A DNA stretch of 64,000 bases from contig NZ_BSPC01000014.1 of NCBI RefSeq assembly GCF_030160835.1, forward strand, positions 62,001 to 126,000, in the 5' to 3' direction. Made by a program: the position numbers and the translations under genes. Below the pieces are notes generated by a model that saw nothing but the letters and a program-made list of their open reading frames with translations, was not told the origin of the DNA and did no database searches. This stretch comes from Labrys miyagiensis. GTDB lineage: Bacteria > Pseudomonadota > Alphaproteobacteria > Rhizobiales > Labraceae. This document shows positions 37,033 to 46,427 of this stretch, piece by piece (positions within the stretch are counted from its first letter, which is position 1; each line of letters begins with the position of its first letter).

Positions 37033-38367
37033 ATGAACAAGCTTTCCATTCTTCTTTGCGGCGCCGCCCTGGGCGCGATGGCCACCGTTGCGGTGACGCA
37101 TCCGCAACTGCTTCTGGTCGGGCATGCGCGTGCGGCCGATTCGGACGCCTACAAGCAACTCAACCTGTTCGGCGATGTGTTCGAGCATGTGCGCGACGAC
37201 TACGTCGAAAAGCCCGACGACAGCAAGCTGGTGGCGGCGGCACTCGATGGCATGCTCACCTCGCTCGACCCGCATTCGAACTACATGGACGCCAAGAGCT
37301 TCCAGGACATGCAGGAGCAGACCTCCGGCCAGTTCGGCGGCATCGGCGCCGAAGTCTCGGCTGAGAACGGCGTGATCAAGATTGTCTCTCCGATCGATGA
37401 TTCGCCAGCCGCCAAGGCCGGCGTCCTGGCCGGCGACAGCATCATCGCCGTCGATGGCGTCTCGATCCAGGGCATGACGCTGGAGCAGGCGGTCGCCAAG
37501 CTGCGCGGGCCGATCCACACGCCCGTCACCTTGAAGATCCAGCGCCCCGGCAAGACCGATCCCTTCGACGTCAAGCTGATACGCGATATCGTCAAGGTCG
37601 CCTCGGTGAATTCGCGCAAGCTCGGCGACGATATCGGCTATATCCGCATCAGCCAGTTCACCGAACAGACCTTTGAGGGTCTGAAGAAGAGCCTGGACAA
37701 GCTGAACAAGGACATCGGCAAGGACAAGCTCAAGGGCTATGTCATCGACCTGCGCGATGATCCAGGCGGCCTGCTCGACCAGGCGATCGCGGTGTCCGGC
37801 GCCTTCCTCGGCCGCGGCGAGGTCGTCACCACCCGCGGGCGCAATCCCGACGACGTGCAGCGCTTCACCGCCAGCGGAACCGACCTGACCGGCGGCAAGC
37901 CGCTGATCGTGCTGGTCAATGGCGGCTCGGCCTCGGCTTCGGAAATCGTCGCGGGCGCCCTGCAGGATCATCGCCGCGCCACCATCCTCGGCACGCGCTC
38001 CTTCGGCAAGGGCTCGGTGCAGACCATCATCCCGCTGCAGGGCGATGGCGCCCTGCGCCTGACCACGGCGCGCTACTACACGCCGTCGGGCCGCTCGATC
38101 CAGGCCAAGGGCATCGAGCCGGAGATCGTGGTGACCGAGAACGTCCCGGCCGACCTCAAGGGCGAGGACGAGACCCATGGCGAGGCCGGCCTCAAGGGCC
38201 ATCTCGCCAATCCGGGCGACGACAAGTCGGAGGAGGGCGGCTCCTCGGCCTATGTGCCGGCCGACGAGAAGGACGACACCCAGCTCCAGGCGGCGATCAA
38301 GCTGCTCGAGGGCACGCAGAAGAGCGCCTACTTCCCGCCGGATACGAAGGCCGCCATTCCGAACTAA
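37033..38367 (+). CDS. ctpA: Carboxy-terminal processing protease (S41 family)
   Basis: A 444-residue periplasmic protease: signal peptide (MNKLSILLCGAALGAMATVA), PDZ domain around residues 100-170 (GIGAEVSAENGVIKIVSPID) and S41 catalytic core with Ser in NGGSASASEIVAGALQD and Lys in RSFGKGSVQTIIPL. It cleaves C-termini of envelope proteins. The start at 37033 gives the best signal peptide; an ATG at 37018 is possible and the ribosome site is weak. A hairpin without a U tract follows at 38391-38414. In many alphaproteobacteria ctpA lies near cell-wall hydrolase genes; here it does not. Confidence 0.93.
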   Translation: MNKLSILLCGAALGAMATVAVTHPQLLLVGHARAADSDAYKQLNLFGDVFEHVRDDYVEKPDDSKLVAAALDGMLTSLDPHSNYMDAKSFQDMQEQTSGQFGGIGAEVSAENGVIKIVSPIDDSPAAKAGVLAGDSIIAVDGVSIQGMTLEQAVAKLRGPIHTPVTLKIQRPGKTDPFDVKLIRDIVKVASVNSRKLGDDIGYIRISQFTEQTFEGLKKSLDKLNKDIGKDKLKGYVIDLRDDPGGLLDQAIAVSGAFLGRGEVVTTRGRNPDDVQRFTASGTDLTGGKPLIVLVNGGSASASEIVAGALQDHRRATILGTRSFGKGSVQTIIPLQGDGALRLTTARYYTPSGRSIQAKGIEPEIVVTENVPADLKGEDETHGEAGLKGHLANPGDDKSEEGGSSAYVPADEKDDTQLQAAIKLLEGTQKSAYFPPDTKAAIPN

Positions 38368-38605
38368 GATCTCGCGGCATGGTAAAGATTCGGCCTGATC
38401 CATGGATCGGGCCGGAAGCCGCTGTGCGTCTGCGTGTTGGTCTTGTCCGAGGTTGAGCCCACCGCGCGATTTGGTGCGTCACGTCGAACGGAGCTTCCGG
38501 GCTTCGTCCGATGTCACATTAACCCTTCCTTAAGGATTGCATTGATCCAGCCCCTTCCCTTGTCCCTAATTGCCCGCGGCGGGCGGCAATACGGTGGCAA
38601 CGATA

Positions 38606-39268
38606 ATGTGGCGCTGGTTCAGTCTCTCCGCTTGGGTTCTGTCTTTCTGCACGGCGATTGCCGGCAGCGCCGGAGCATCGCCCCACACCCAGGCGACCGG
38701 CGTGACCATCCCTCCGGCGACCTATGCGATCATCGGCGGCCCGACGCGCATTCCCCATGGCTGGGTGGATTTTTGCGGACGCCGGCCCGAGGAATGCAAG
38801 GTACCGCCGCTGCCGGCAGTCGACGTCAAGCTGAGCCTCCACACCTGGCAGATCCTTGACCGCATCAACCGCGAGGTGAATGCCGCCATCGTGCCGATCA
38901 GCAATCTCGACCATTGGGGAACCACGGTCGATCACTGGGACTATCCCGTGGACGGCATGGGCGACTGCAAGATCTACGCGCTCGAGAAACGCAGACTGTT
39001 GATGGAAGAGGGGTTTCCGCGCCAGGCCCTGCTCATGACGATCGTCCGCGACCTGAACGGGGAGGGGCATGCCATCCTCACCGTGAAGACGGATCGCGGC
39101 GATTTCATCCTCGACAATATGGTTGGCAATATTCGCTCCTGGGACGCGACCGGCTACGAGTTCTATTCGCGCCAATCCCAGGAGAATCCCAATGTCTGGG
39201 TGGCGATCGAGCCAGGCGTCGCGGGCGTGCCCGAGGCATCCACCCGGCTCGCCAACAGCGCCAATTGA
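38606..39268 (+). CDS. BTLCP transglutaminase-like cysteine peptidase
   Basis: A 220-residue exported protein of the bacterial transglutaminase-like cysteine proteinase family (PF06035). Signal peptide (MWRWFSLSAWVLSFCTAIAG) and triad: Cys in GMGDCKIYAL, His in GEGHAILTV and Asp in DFILDNMVG. Start at ATG 38606 with GGTGG upstream. The family includes LapG-like periplasmic proteases, but most members in Hyphomicrobiales have no known target. Convergent with the small exported protein at 39285. Confidence 0.88.
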   Translation: MWRWFSLSAWVLSFCTAIAGSAGASPHTQATGVTIPPATYAIIGGPTRIPHGWVDFCGRRPEECKVPPLPAVDVKLSLHTWQILDRINREVNAAIVPISNLDHWGTTVDHWDYPVDGMGDCKIYALEKRRLLMEEGFPRQALLMTIVRDLNGEGHAILTVKTDRGDFILDNMVGNIRSWDATGYEFYSRQSQENPNVWVAIEPGVAGVPEASTRLANSAN

Positions 39269-39284
39269 CCGAAAGCCCGTGCCG

Positions 39285-39611
39285 TCAGGGCGCTCTCTGC
39301 TCCAGGGTCGCCACCCAGGCGCTATCCGGGCCGCGGGCGAAATGGATGGTCACAACCTCAGCCGAGGCGGTCGGCGTCTTCTTCACGCTGGTCGAGCAGA
39401 TCACGCCGGGCGCGCCGGTGGCGGCCTTGCAGGATTTGATCGTAGCGGTTTCATGCTGCGATTGGGCATTGCCTTGCGCAACCGCCGGGATGGCCCGATA
39501 GGCGGCAGTCGCCTCCGCGTCGCTGGGCTGGTCGAGGAAGACCGCGGCCGCGGCACTCCCGATCGGCGCGGCCGCCAGCAAGAGAACAAGGATGGTGAGA
39601 CGAAGGGGCAT
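39285..39611 (-). CDS. Small exported protein of unknown function
   Basis: A 108-residue protein with signal peptide (MPLRLTILVLLLAAAPIGSA), two cysteines (IKSCKAAT and GVICSTSV) that could form a disulfide, and no known domain. GGAGAG precedes the ATG at 39611. Ends 16 bp from the BTLCP gene on the other strand. Between it and the aminotransferase are 368 bp holding an 8-bp perfect hairpin (39678-39697, CCGCCAGC / GCTGGCGG) and nothing else recognised. Confidence 0.65.
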   Translation of the reverse strand: MPLRLTILVLLLAAAPIGSAAAAVFLDQPSDAEATAAYRAIPAVAQGNAQSQHETATIKSCKAATGAPGVICSTSVKKTPTASAEVVTIHFARGPDSAWVATLEQRAP

Positions 39612-39979
39612 GGCCAACTCTCCTTCTCTTGTCGAGCCAGCACCAATAATTCGGACCAATGCCGGGATTGACAAAGTCCGCCAGCCGAAGCTGGCGGCAG
39701 TTTAAGTTGGAAGTCACGACGTGTCTCGCCATCCCTCGAACAGAGTGACGTAAAGGCACCATATAAGTATGGCATTTTGGTGTGGTGATAGTTGGGCACT
39801 CATATGAGAAACTGAGGAGATCTTGAGTCAGGGCTCGACTCCACGTGCTTTTCTGAAGACAACAGACCGGGGACGGCCCTCTGCTCTTTGGCTGGCCTGA
39901 CGCTGCCCCGCCGAGCCTGCTCCTGGAATGGACGAGTTTGGCCGGCTCTGCCGCTATCGGGATCGCTCCGGCGATGGGT

Positions 39980-41230
39980 TCAGAGCGATTCCCGGATGAC
40001 CTTCCCCAGCCGCTCGATGCCCTGGTCGATCGCCTCGTCGCCGGCCAGCGAGAAGCTGAGACGGATGGTGTTCGCGCCAGTGCCGTCAGCATGGAAAGCA
40101 CGGCCGGGCACGAAGGCGATGCGCGCCGTCTCGATCGCCCTGGCCAGCAGTTCGGCCCCGTCGAGCCGTTCGGGCAGGGTGACCCAGATGAACATGCCAC
40201 CCTCCGGCCGCGTCCAGCTCACGCCATCAGGCATATGGCGCCCGAGGGCGGCGAGCATGCGGTCGCGGCGGTGGCGATAGGCGCCGCGGATCTTCTCGAC
40301 CTGGTCCGGGAAGGCGTGCTCGGCGACGTGGTGCATCGCCATCTGGTTGATGGTGGGGCTGTGCAGGTCGGAGGCCTGCTTCATCAGCACGAGCTTGCGG
40401 ATCACCGGGGCGGCGGCGCAGATCCAGCCCATGCGCAGGCCCGGCGACAGAGTCTTGGAGAAGCTGCCGCAGGAGATGGTGCGCGTGGCGTCGATGTCGC
40501 CATGCCTGACGACGTCCAGCGCCAGCATCGAGGGCACAGCGGTACCGTCATAGCGCAGCGACTGATAGGCCGTGTCCTCGATCACCACGATGTCGAGCTC
40601 TTCGGCGAGGTCGAGCACGCGCTCGCGCGCCGCCTTGTCGAGCGTCTCGCCGGTGGGATTGGCGAAATCAGGCGTGAGATAGGCGAACTTCACCTGGCCC
40701 CCCGCCTTCTCGGCGGCCTCCCGGTAGGCGGCCGGCGTGCGGTTGCCATGCATCGGTGTCAGCTGGTCATAGCGCGGCTCATAGGCGTTGAAGGCCTGCA
40801 GCGCGCCCAGATAGGTCGGCCAGGTGACGAGGGCGGTATCGCCGGGCGAAAGCAGGAGCTTGCCGAGATAGTCGAGCGCCTGCTGCGATCCCGAGGTGAT
40901 CAGGATGTTGTCGGGCCTGCAAGCGACGCCAAGCGCCGTCATCTGCCCCATCACCCAGTCGCGCAGGGCCGGGAAGCCCTCGCTGGTGGAATATTGCAGG
41001 GCGGCACCGGCGCTGCCATCGGCCAGCACGCTGGCATAGGCCTCGCGGAACGCCTCCTTCGGGAAAAGAGCGGGATCGGGAATGCCGCCGGCGAAGGAAA
41101 TGATGTCGGGCTGCTCCAGGAGCTTGAGCAATTCGCGGATTTCCGACGCCCGCATCCGCCCCGAGCGCGTGGCGAAGATCGCTTCCCAGTCCAAGGCCGT
41201 ATCCTCCTGAAGGCTTGTTGCAGACACCAT
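39980..41230 (-). CDS. PLP-dependent aminotransferase (class I/II, 2-aminoadipate/LysN-like)
   Basis: A 416-residue aminotransferase: substrate-side segment IISFAGGIPDPALFP, ITSGSQQALDYLGKLL, PDFANPTGETL and the PLP Lys in SFSKTLSPGLRMGW. The pattern matches the aminoadipate/aromatic aminotransferases related to MocR C-domains; no HTH is attached. The start at 41230 (MVSATSLQ) is assumed; an in-frame ATG at 41266 falls inside the palindrome 41238-41276. No neighbours suggest a pathway. Confidence 0.88.
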   Translation of the reverse strand: MVSATSLQEDTALDWEAIFATRSGRMRASEIRELLKLLEQPDIISFAGGIPDPALFPKEAFREAYASVLADGSAGAALQYSTSEGFPALRDWVMGQMTALGVACRPDNILITSGSQQALDYLGKLLLSPGDTALVTWPTYLGALQAFNAYEPRYDQLTPMHGNRTPAAYREAAEKAGGQVKFAYLTPDFANPTGETLDKAARERVLDLAEELDIVVIEDTAYQSLRYDGTAVPSMLALDVVRHGDIDATRTISCGSFSKTLSPGLRMGWICAAAPVIRKLVLMKQASDLHSPTINQMAMHHVAEHAFPDQVEKIRGAYRHRRDRMLAALGRHMPDGVSWTRPEGGMFIWVTLPERLDGAELLARAIETARIAFVPGRAFHADGTGANTIRLSFSLAGDEAIDQGIERLGKVIRESL

Positions 41231-41237
41231 GCGCCCG

Positions 41238-41276
41238 TCCGAAAAATATGTCAATAATACTGACATATTTTTCGGA
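41238..41276. promoter_or_regulatory. Perfect 16-bp inverted repeat at the aminotransferase 5' end
   Basis: Arms TCCGAAAAATATGTCA and TGACATATTTTTCGGA around a 7-base spacer (ATAATAC), eight bases upstream of the ATG. AT-rich and perfectly symmetrical; a strong operator candidate, or an RNA hairpin that would sequester the ribosome site. Confidence 0.65.
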
Positions 41277-41305
41277 TTGTTGCGCGGCAGAGTGTCTTGG
41301 GTTGC

Positions 41306-41415
41306 GCGAGATGAGGCGACTAAAGATGAGGAACGCCTTCGAAGTCCCCTCTCCCCATAAGAACGGGGCGAGGGGACTTTGAAGGCGTGCTTCATTCTCG
41401 AATGCCTCATCTCGC
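41306..41415. repeat. Nested inverted-repeat element, 110 bp
   Basis: Outer arms GCGAGATGAGGC (41306-41317) and GCCTCATCTCGC (41404-41415) are perfect. Inner arms ACGCCTTCGAAGTCCCCTC and GAGGGGACTTTGAAGGCGT pair with one mismatch, with a CCCC/GGGG tip. A MITE-like or extragenic palindromic element lying between two divergent genes. Confidence 0.65.
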
Positions 41416-41553
41416 CCGGCCGTTCTTGCCGTCATTACTCCGTTCCGCTTCAAAAATCTCGCCGGCGTCCCACCTTTCCGATCCCGCCCGCCATGCATAA
41501 GTTCGTCCGGTCGGGCCGAGCCTGCTTGGCCCCGCACAACAAGGAGCAATGCC

Positions 41554-42429
41554 ATGTCAGATTTGGATGCCGGAAAGTCCGGCAGCTTCAAGATCGGCGG
41601 TGATCTTCCCGTCCATCGCCTCGGCTTCGGCGCCATGCGCATTACGGGTTCGGGTGTCTGGGGCCCGCCGGCGGATCACGCGGAGGCCATTCGCACGCTG
41701 AAGCGCTTGCCGGAACTCGGTGTCAATTTCATCGACACGGCCAATTCCTACGGCCCGGACGTGTCGGAGGAGCTTATCCACGAGGCGCTGCATCCCTATA
41801 AGGGCCTGGTCATCGCCACCAAGGCCGGCCTGACGCGCTCCGGCCCCAATATCTGGACGCCGAATGGTCGGCCCGACCATCTCAAGGCCGGGGCCAAGAA
41901 GAGCCTGAGGAAGCTCGGCGTCGAGCGGATCGATCTGTGGCAGCTGCACCGCATCGATCCCAAGGTGCCGCGCGACGAGCAGTTCGGTGCGGTGAAGGAG
42001 CTGCTGGACGAGGGGCTGATCCGCCATGCCGGCCTTAGCGAGGTCTCGGTGGCCGAGATCCAGGCCGCCGCCAAGATCTTCACGGTGGTGAGCGTGCAGA
42101 ACCGCTACAACCTCGTCGACCGCGGCAGCGAGGACGTGCTGGACTACTGCGAGAAGCATGGCATCGGCTTCATTCCCTGGTATCCGCTGGCGGCCGGCGA
42201 TCTCGCCAAGCCTGGCTCGCTGCTCGACCGTCTCGCCAAGGCGCAGGGCGTCGCGCCGAGCCAGGTGGCGCTCGCCTGGGTGCTGAAGCGCAGCCCGGTG
42301 ATGCTGCCCATCCCCGGCACCTCCAAGGTCGCGCATCTGGAAGAGAACGTCGCCGCCGCGAACGTCACCCTCTCCGACGCCGATTTCGCCGCGCTCGACA
42401 GCGAGGGCAAGAGGGCTTCGGCTGCTTGA
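41554..42429 (+). CDS. Aldo/keto reductase
   Basis: A 291-residue aldo/keto reductase: Asp and Tyr in [14 protein letters not shown], Lys in [12 protein letters not shown], His in [10 protein letters not shown] and cofactor segment [21 protein letters not shown] lies before the ATG at 41554. Stands alone between repeat elements; substrate unknown. Confidence 0.9.
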   Translation: MSDLDAGKSGSFKIGGDLPVHRLGFGAMRITGSGVWGPPADHAEAIRTLKRLPELGVNFIDTANSYGPDVSEELIHEALHPYKGLVIATKAGLTRSGPNIWTPNGRPDHLKAGAKKSLRKLGVERIDLWQLHRIDPKVPRDEQFGAVKELLDEGLIRHAGLSEVSVAEIQAAAKIFTVVSVQNRYNLVDRGSEDVLDYCEKHGIGFIPWYPLAAGDLAKPGSLLDRLAKAQGVAPSQVALAWVLKRSPVMLPIPGTSKVAHLEENVAAANVTLSDADFAALDSEGKRASAA

Positions 42430-42496
42430 GGCCGTGGCTGCGGAACCATCTTGCGGTGCCCACAATCGCTAACCCTAAGAGGAAGTGGCGCGACTC

Positions 42497-42646
42497 ATCC
42501 TTCCCCGGTTTCGGGGAAGGTGGACCGGCGCAGCGGGCCGGAAGGGGTAGAGTGGCGCATACCTATCCGAAATTAGTGATGTCGCGCCACGCTCCCCCTT
42601 CCGTCATTGCTTCGCAATGCCACCTTCCCCGCAGTCGGGGAAGGAT
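42497..42646. repeat. Extragenic palindromic repeat, 150 bp
   Basis: Begins ATCCTTCCCCGGTTTCGGGG and ends GGGGAAGGAT; each end is itself a hairpin (CCTTCCCC / GGGGAAGG), and inner segments GAGTGGCGC and GCGCCACGCTC pair. This is a repeat style common in alphaproteobacterial intergenic DNA. The rest of the 383-bp gap (42430-42812) shows no gene and presumably holds the promoter for the copper cluster. Confidence 0.7.
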
Positions 42647-42812
42647 TGGCCGCGCCCTTTTGTACAAAGTGAGCGTATGCCCTAGCGGGCCCTCGTTTCC
42701 GCGTGCGGATTCGTGTCGGCTTGACGCACTGAAAAAAGTTCAAAGCCGTCCGGAATAAAGCCGCCCCTGCCTTGTCTATCTCCCTGACGATGCCTTTCGC
42801 TCGGGAGATTCA

Positions 42813-43220
42813 ATGACCCATTCCTTGCCCCCTCGCCCCCGGCTCCGCCACCCTGCCGCGGCCGGCCTCGCCGGTGCTCTCCTTCTGTCCCTTGCTTCCG
42901 CCCTTCAGGCCGGCACGGACGAGAGGCCCTTTCTCGATGCCAATGATGCCGCCATGGCCCGGATGATGGCCGGCATGGCCGCCAAGCCGACCGGCGATGT
43001 CGATCGCGATTTCGTGGCGATGATGGAACCGCATCATCAGGGCGCCATCGAGATGGCTCAGGCCGAGCTTCGCTACGGCTCCAACGAGCAACTGCGCCGC
43101 ATCGCCCAGGAGATCATCGTCGAGCAGCAGCAGGAGATCGCGGCGATGCAACTGGCGATCAATGCGCCGCTGCCGCCCTCCCAGCCGTCCCCCGACCAAG
43201 CCACGCCCAATCAGCCGTAA
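42813..43220 (+). CDS. DUF305 exported protein
   Basis: A 135-residue exported protein: signal peptide, then the DUF305 core (DFVAMMEPHHQGAIEMAQAE; RIAQEIIVEQQQEIAAMQ) rich in Met and His, suited to metal binding. A Pro-rich tail follows (PLPPSQPSPDQATPNQP). DUF305 proteins often sit in copper-resistance clusters. First gene of the run to CopD; 12 bp to the next gene. Confidence 0.88.
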   Translation: MTHSLPPRPRLRHPAAAGLAGALLLSLASALQAGTDERPFLDANDAAMARMMAGMAAKPTGDVDRDFVAMMEPHHQGAIEMAQAELRYGSNEQLRRIAQEIIVEQQQEIAAMQLAINAPLPPSQPSPDQATPNQP

Positions 43221-43232
43221 CAGGAGACTCAC

Positions 43233-44687
43233 TTGAAAAAGCCATTGTTTATCTTGGCCTTTCTGGCCGCTACTGCCCTTGGTGGACTGCAGCCCGCCCT
43301 TGCCGGCCAGGTGCCGGGCGCGGCCTCCTCGCCCGATAGTCCGGTAAGCCATCGCGACCGCGTCTATGCGGCCGAACAGTTCTCCAACACGGTGTCGGTG
43401 ACCGATCCGGTCGACAACCGGCTGCTCGGCGTCATCCGTCTCGGCGATCCGCAGCCCGGCAATTTCAGCCCGCTCTATCGCGGCCAGGTGCTGGTGCACG
43501 GCATGGGCTTCTCGCCCGACCACCGCACGCTCGCCGTGGTCTCCATCGGCTCCAATTCGGTGACCTTCATCGACACCGCCACCAACGCGGTCAAGCACAC
43601 CACCTATGTGGGCCGCGCCCCGCATGAGGCCTTCTTCACGCCGGATGGCAAAGAAATCTGGGTCACCGTGCGCGGGGAGGATTATGTCTCTGTGATCGAC
43701 GCCCAGACCTATGAGGAGAAGGCTCGCATCAAGCTGCCGGCCGGTCCCGGCATGACGATCTTCTCGCCGGACGGCAAATATGGCTATGTCTGCTCCTCCT
43801 TCAATCCGGAGACCGATGTCGTGTCCGTGGCCGACCGCCAGATCGTCGGCAAGGTGAAGCAGGACAGCCCCTTCTGCCCGAACATCGCCGCATCGGCCGA
43901 TGGCGAGCAGGTCTGGTTCACGCTCAAGGATGTCGGCAAGACCATGGTGTTCAACGCCAGGCCGCCCTTCAACGTGTTGAAGTCGATCGACACCGGCCCG
44001 ATCACCAACCATGTCAACCTCGTGCGCACGCCCAAGGGCAGCTTCGCCTATGTCTCGATCGGCGGCCTCAACGAGGTGAAGGTGTTCAACACCACCGATT
44101 TCAGCCTGGTGGGGACCATTCCGGTCGGCAAGCTGCCGCATGGCGTCTGGCCCTCGGGAGACGGCACGCGCGTCTATGTCGGGCTGGAGAATGCCGATGC
44201 GCTCACCGCCATCGACACCGCCACCAACAAGGTGATCGCCACCATCCCGATCGGCCAGGCGCCACAGGCAGTGAACTATGTGCCCAATGCCGTGCCCGAG
44301 GGTGAGGGAACGCAGAACCTGCAACCGCTCGGCCTTGCCGGGCAGACCGCCCATCTCCAGCTCAAGGCGGCGAAGGGCGGCGCGGCTTCGCCGACCAGCG
44401 TCTCGCTGTTCGACCAGGGTCTTGCCCAGGTGTTGCAGGCCTCCGTCACCGGGCTCGAGCCGAAACAGCCCTATGTGCTGGCTCTTGCCGGCAAGGCCGA
44501 TGGCAGCGGCGACATCGAACCGCTGGCAAGCTTCATGACCAATCCGGCCGGGGCTGCTATCGTCAATGCCGTGGGGCCGATCCGCCAGATCGTGCAGGGG
44601 GACAGCACGTCCGACAGGCGCTATCTGGTGATCCTGGCGGGCGAAGATGGCAAGACCGGCAAACCGGTCCAGATCCAGGCGGACTGA
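43233..44687 (+). CDS. YVTN-type beta-propeller exported protein
   Basis: A 484-residue exported protein. Start is TTG at 43233 with AGGAG six bases upstream; signal peptide KKPLFILAFLAATALGG. Residues about 45-360 form YVTN propeller repeats (VYAAEQFSNTVSVTDP; VTFIDTATNAVKHTTYVG; VYVGLENADALTAIDTATNK). The C-terminal 120 residues are a separate domain (LKAAKGGAASPTSVSLFDQG) I do not recognise. Four bases separate its stop from the sigma factor start. Confidence 0.88.
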   Translation: MKKPLFILAFLAATALGGLQPALAGQVPGAASSPDSPVSHRDRVYAAEQFSNTVSVTDPVDNRLLGVIRLGDPQPGNFSPLYRGQVLVHGMGFSPDHRTLAVVSIGSNSVTFIDTATNAVKHTTYVGRAPHEAFFTPDGKEIWVTVRGEDYVSVIDAQTYEEKARIKLPAGPGMTIFSPDGKYGYVCSSFNPETDVVSVADRQIVGKVKQDSPFCPNIAASADGEQVWFTLKDVGKTMVFNARPPFNVLKSIDTGPITNHVNLVRTPKGSFAYVSIGGLNEVKVFNTTDFSLVGTIPVGKLPHGVWPSGDGTRVYVGLENADALTAIDTATNKVIATIPIGQAPQAVNYVPNAVPEGEGTQNLQPLGLAGQTAHLQLKAAKGGAASPTSVSLFDQGLAQVLQASVTGLEPKQPYVLALAGKADGSGDIEPLASFMTNPAGAAIVNAVGPIRQIVQGDSTSDRRYLVILAGEDGKTGKPVQIQAD

Positions 44688-44691
44688 GACG

Positions 44692-45243
44692 ATGCGGCTC
44701 GATCGGGATGCGCCCCTTCATGACATGAAGCGTCTGGTCGAGCCGCAGATCCCGGCCTTGCGCCGCTACGCGCGCGCACTCGTGCGCGACCCCGTAGCCG
44801 CCGATGACCTGGTGCAGGACTGCCTCGAACGAGCGATCAGCCACTGGTCGCAGCGTCGGCAGGATGGCGATGCACGCACCTGGCTGTTCTCCATCCTGCA
44901 CAATCTTGCCGTCAACCAGATGCGGCAGGCGGCGCGCCGCGGCCGTCACGATAGCCTGGAGACGGCTGACGAGGCCGCACTGGCACACCAGCCCACACAG
45001 GAATCCCCCCTCTTGCAGCGCGATATCATCAAGGCGCTCGCCACCTTGCCGGAGGAGCAGCGCAGCGTGCTCCTGCTGGTCTCCGTGGAGGAACTCAGCT
45101 ACGCGGAAGCGGCGCGCGTGCTCGATATCCCCCTCGGAACGGTAATGTCGCGGCTGGCGCGCGCCCGCGAGAAACTGCGTGAAGCGATGAATGGCGGCAA
45201 TGTCGTCCGGCTCGACGCTTCCGCCTTCCGGAGGCCGAAATGA
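44692..45243 (+). CDS. ECF RNA polymerase sigma factor
   Basis: A 183-residue ECF sigma factor. Region 2: RYARALVRDPVAADDLVQDC, then LERAISHW; region 4: LPEEQRSVLLLVSVEELSYA and TVMSRLARAREKLREAM. Start at 44692 preferred; 44725 (MKRLVEP) possible. Its stop overlaps the anti-sigma start (ATGA). Position between the propeller gene and CopCD suggests it directs this cluster, perhaps in response to copper. Confidence 0.93.
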   Translation: MRLDRDAPLHDMKRLVEPQIPALRRYARALVRDPVAADDLVQDCLERAISHWSQRRQDGDARTWLFSILHNLAVNQMRQAARRGRHDSLETADEAALAHQPTQESPLLQRDIIKALATLPEEQRSVLLLVSVEELSYAEAARVLDIPLGTVMSRLARAREKLREAMNGGNVVRLDASAFRRPK

Positions 45244-46028
45244 ACAGCGAACGTCCGACGGAAGACGAATTCCAGGCCTTTATCGACGGCGTGCTCGACG
45301 AGGCTGCCCATGCTCGTGTCGAGGATTATCTCGTCGGCCACCCCCAAGAGGCCGAGCGTATCGCCGACTATCTCGCCCAGCGCGGCGAATTGCGGCAGGT
45401 GCTCCGGCCCATCGCCGAAGAGAAGGTGCCGCCGCGGCTCGACCTCGATCGCATCGTCGCGGCCGGGCAGGCGGAGAGCAGGCGACCCTGGTTCGCCGAC
45501 TGGCGGGCGATGGCCGCGGGCCTTGTGCTGCTGCTCGCCGGCGGCGCCTCGGGCTGGTTCCTGCATGGTGTGCCGGTGCGCGAGAGCGGGGGCATCGCCG
45601 CCCTGGCGCGCGAGGCGGCCGACAATTATGCCGTTTATGGCGCCGACCATGTGCGACCGGTGGAGCTCAAGGCCGATGCCCGCGACGAACTGGTCAAATG
45701 GGTCTCCAATCGCCTGCAGCGGCCCATCGCCGTGCCGGATCTCAGCACGTCCGGCTATCGCTTCATGGGTGGGCGCCTGGTGGCGACGGCGCATGGCCCG
45801 GCCGCGCTGTTCTTCTATGACGACGACCGCGGTACGCGCCTTGCCATGCTGGTGCGGCCGATGGAGGTCGACAAGAACGCGGCGATGACCGAGCACGACC
45901 TCGACGGCACCGGCGGCATCGCCTGGTCGAAGGACGGGCTCGGCTATGGCCTGGTCGGCCCGGCGCCACCAGCCCTCCTGCATCCGCTGGCGGACGATGC
46001 CCGCCGGCAGATCGACGCGGCGATCTGA
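45240..46028 (+). CDS. Membrane-anchored anti-sigma factor
   Basis: A 262-residue protein: cytoplasmic N-terminus of anti-sigma type (DEFQAFIDGVLDEAAHARVE), one membrane helix at about 95-115 (AMAAGLVLLLAGGASGWFL) and a periplasmic domain ending near residue 262 (YRFMGGRLVATAHGPAALFF). Zinc-type HxxxCxxC motif is absent. Coupled to the sigma gene by a 4-bp overlap. Confidence 0.9.
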   Translation: MNSERPTEDEFQAFIDGVLDEAAHARVEDYLVGHPQEAERIADYLAQRGELRQVLRPIAEEKVPPRLDLDRIVAAGQAESRRPWFADWRAMAAGLVLLLAGGASGWFLHGVPVRESGGIAALAREAADNYAVYGADHVRPVELKADARDELVKWVSNRLQRPIAVPDLSTSGYRFMGGRLVATAHGPAALFFYDDDRGTRLAMLVRPMEVDKNAAMTEHDLDGTGGIAWSKDGLGYGLVGPAPPALLHPLADDARRQIDAAI

Positions 46029-46058
46029 TCGCTTCATAGTCGTACGAGGAGAGTCGCG

Positions 46059-46427
46059 ATGAAGTCTTCAAAAGCAATCCCCCTCGGCGCCCTGTTCAGC
46101 GTGGCCCTTGCGAGCAGCGCACTCGCCCATGCTCGTCTCCAGGCAACCGTGCCGGCCGCCAACGGCACAGTCCAGGCGGCGCCCGCCAGCCTGACGCTCG
46201 ACTTCTCCGAAGGGCTGGAGCTCAAGCTGAGCGGCGTCAAGGTCACCGGCCCGGGCGGCGCGGCCGTGAGCACGGGGACGCCGGCTCTCTCGCCGACGGA
46301 CGATAAGGTGATGACGGTGCCCCTGACCGGCCCGCTAGGGCCCGGCGCCTACACGGTCGAATGGCACGCCGTGGCCAAGGACACCCATGCCACGCATGGC
46401 GCCTACACCTTCACGGTCAAGCCGTGA
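46059..46427 (+). CDS. copC: CopC-type periplasmic copper-binding protein
   Basis: A 122-residue exported protein: signal peptide ending SSALA, then HARLQATVPAANG, with the His that follows signal cleavage available as a Cu(II) ligand. The C-terminal WHAVAKDTHATHGAYTF gives the Asp and His of the Cu(II) site. GAGGAG lies upstream. Its stop overlaps copD (GTGA). Confidence 0.9.
   Translation: MKSSKAIPLGALFSVALASSALAHARLQATVPAANGTVQAAPASLTLDFSEGLELKLSGVKVTGPGGAAVSTGTPALSPTDDKVMTVPLTGPLGPGAYTVEWHAVAKDTHATHGAYTFTVKP

Noticed and set aside
36925-38403. 492-codon open frame on the minus strand
   Set aside because: It is antisense to ctpA, whose domains and catalytic residues are clear; high GC produces long mirror frames.
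42810-44354. 514-codon open frame on the minus strand
   Set aside because: Antisense to the DUF305 and YVTN genes; no start signal or domain, His/Gly/Asp-rich composition typical of a mirror frame.
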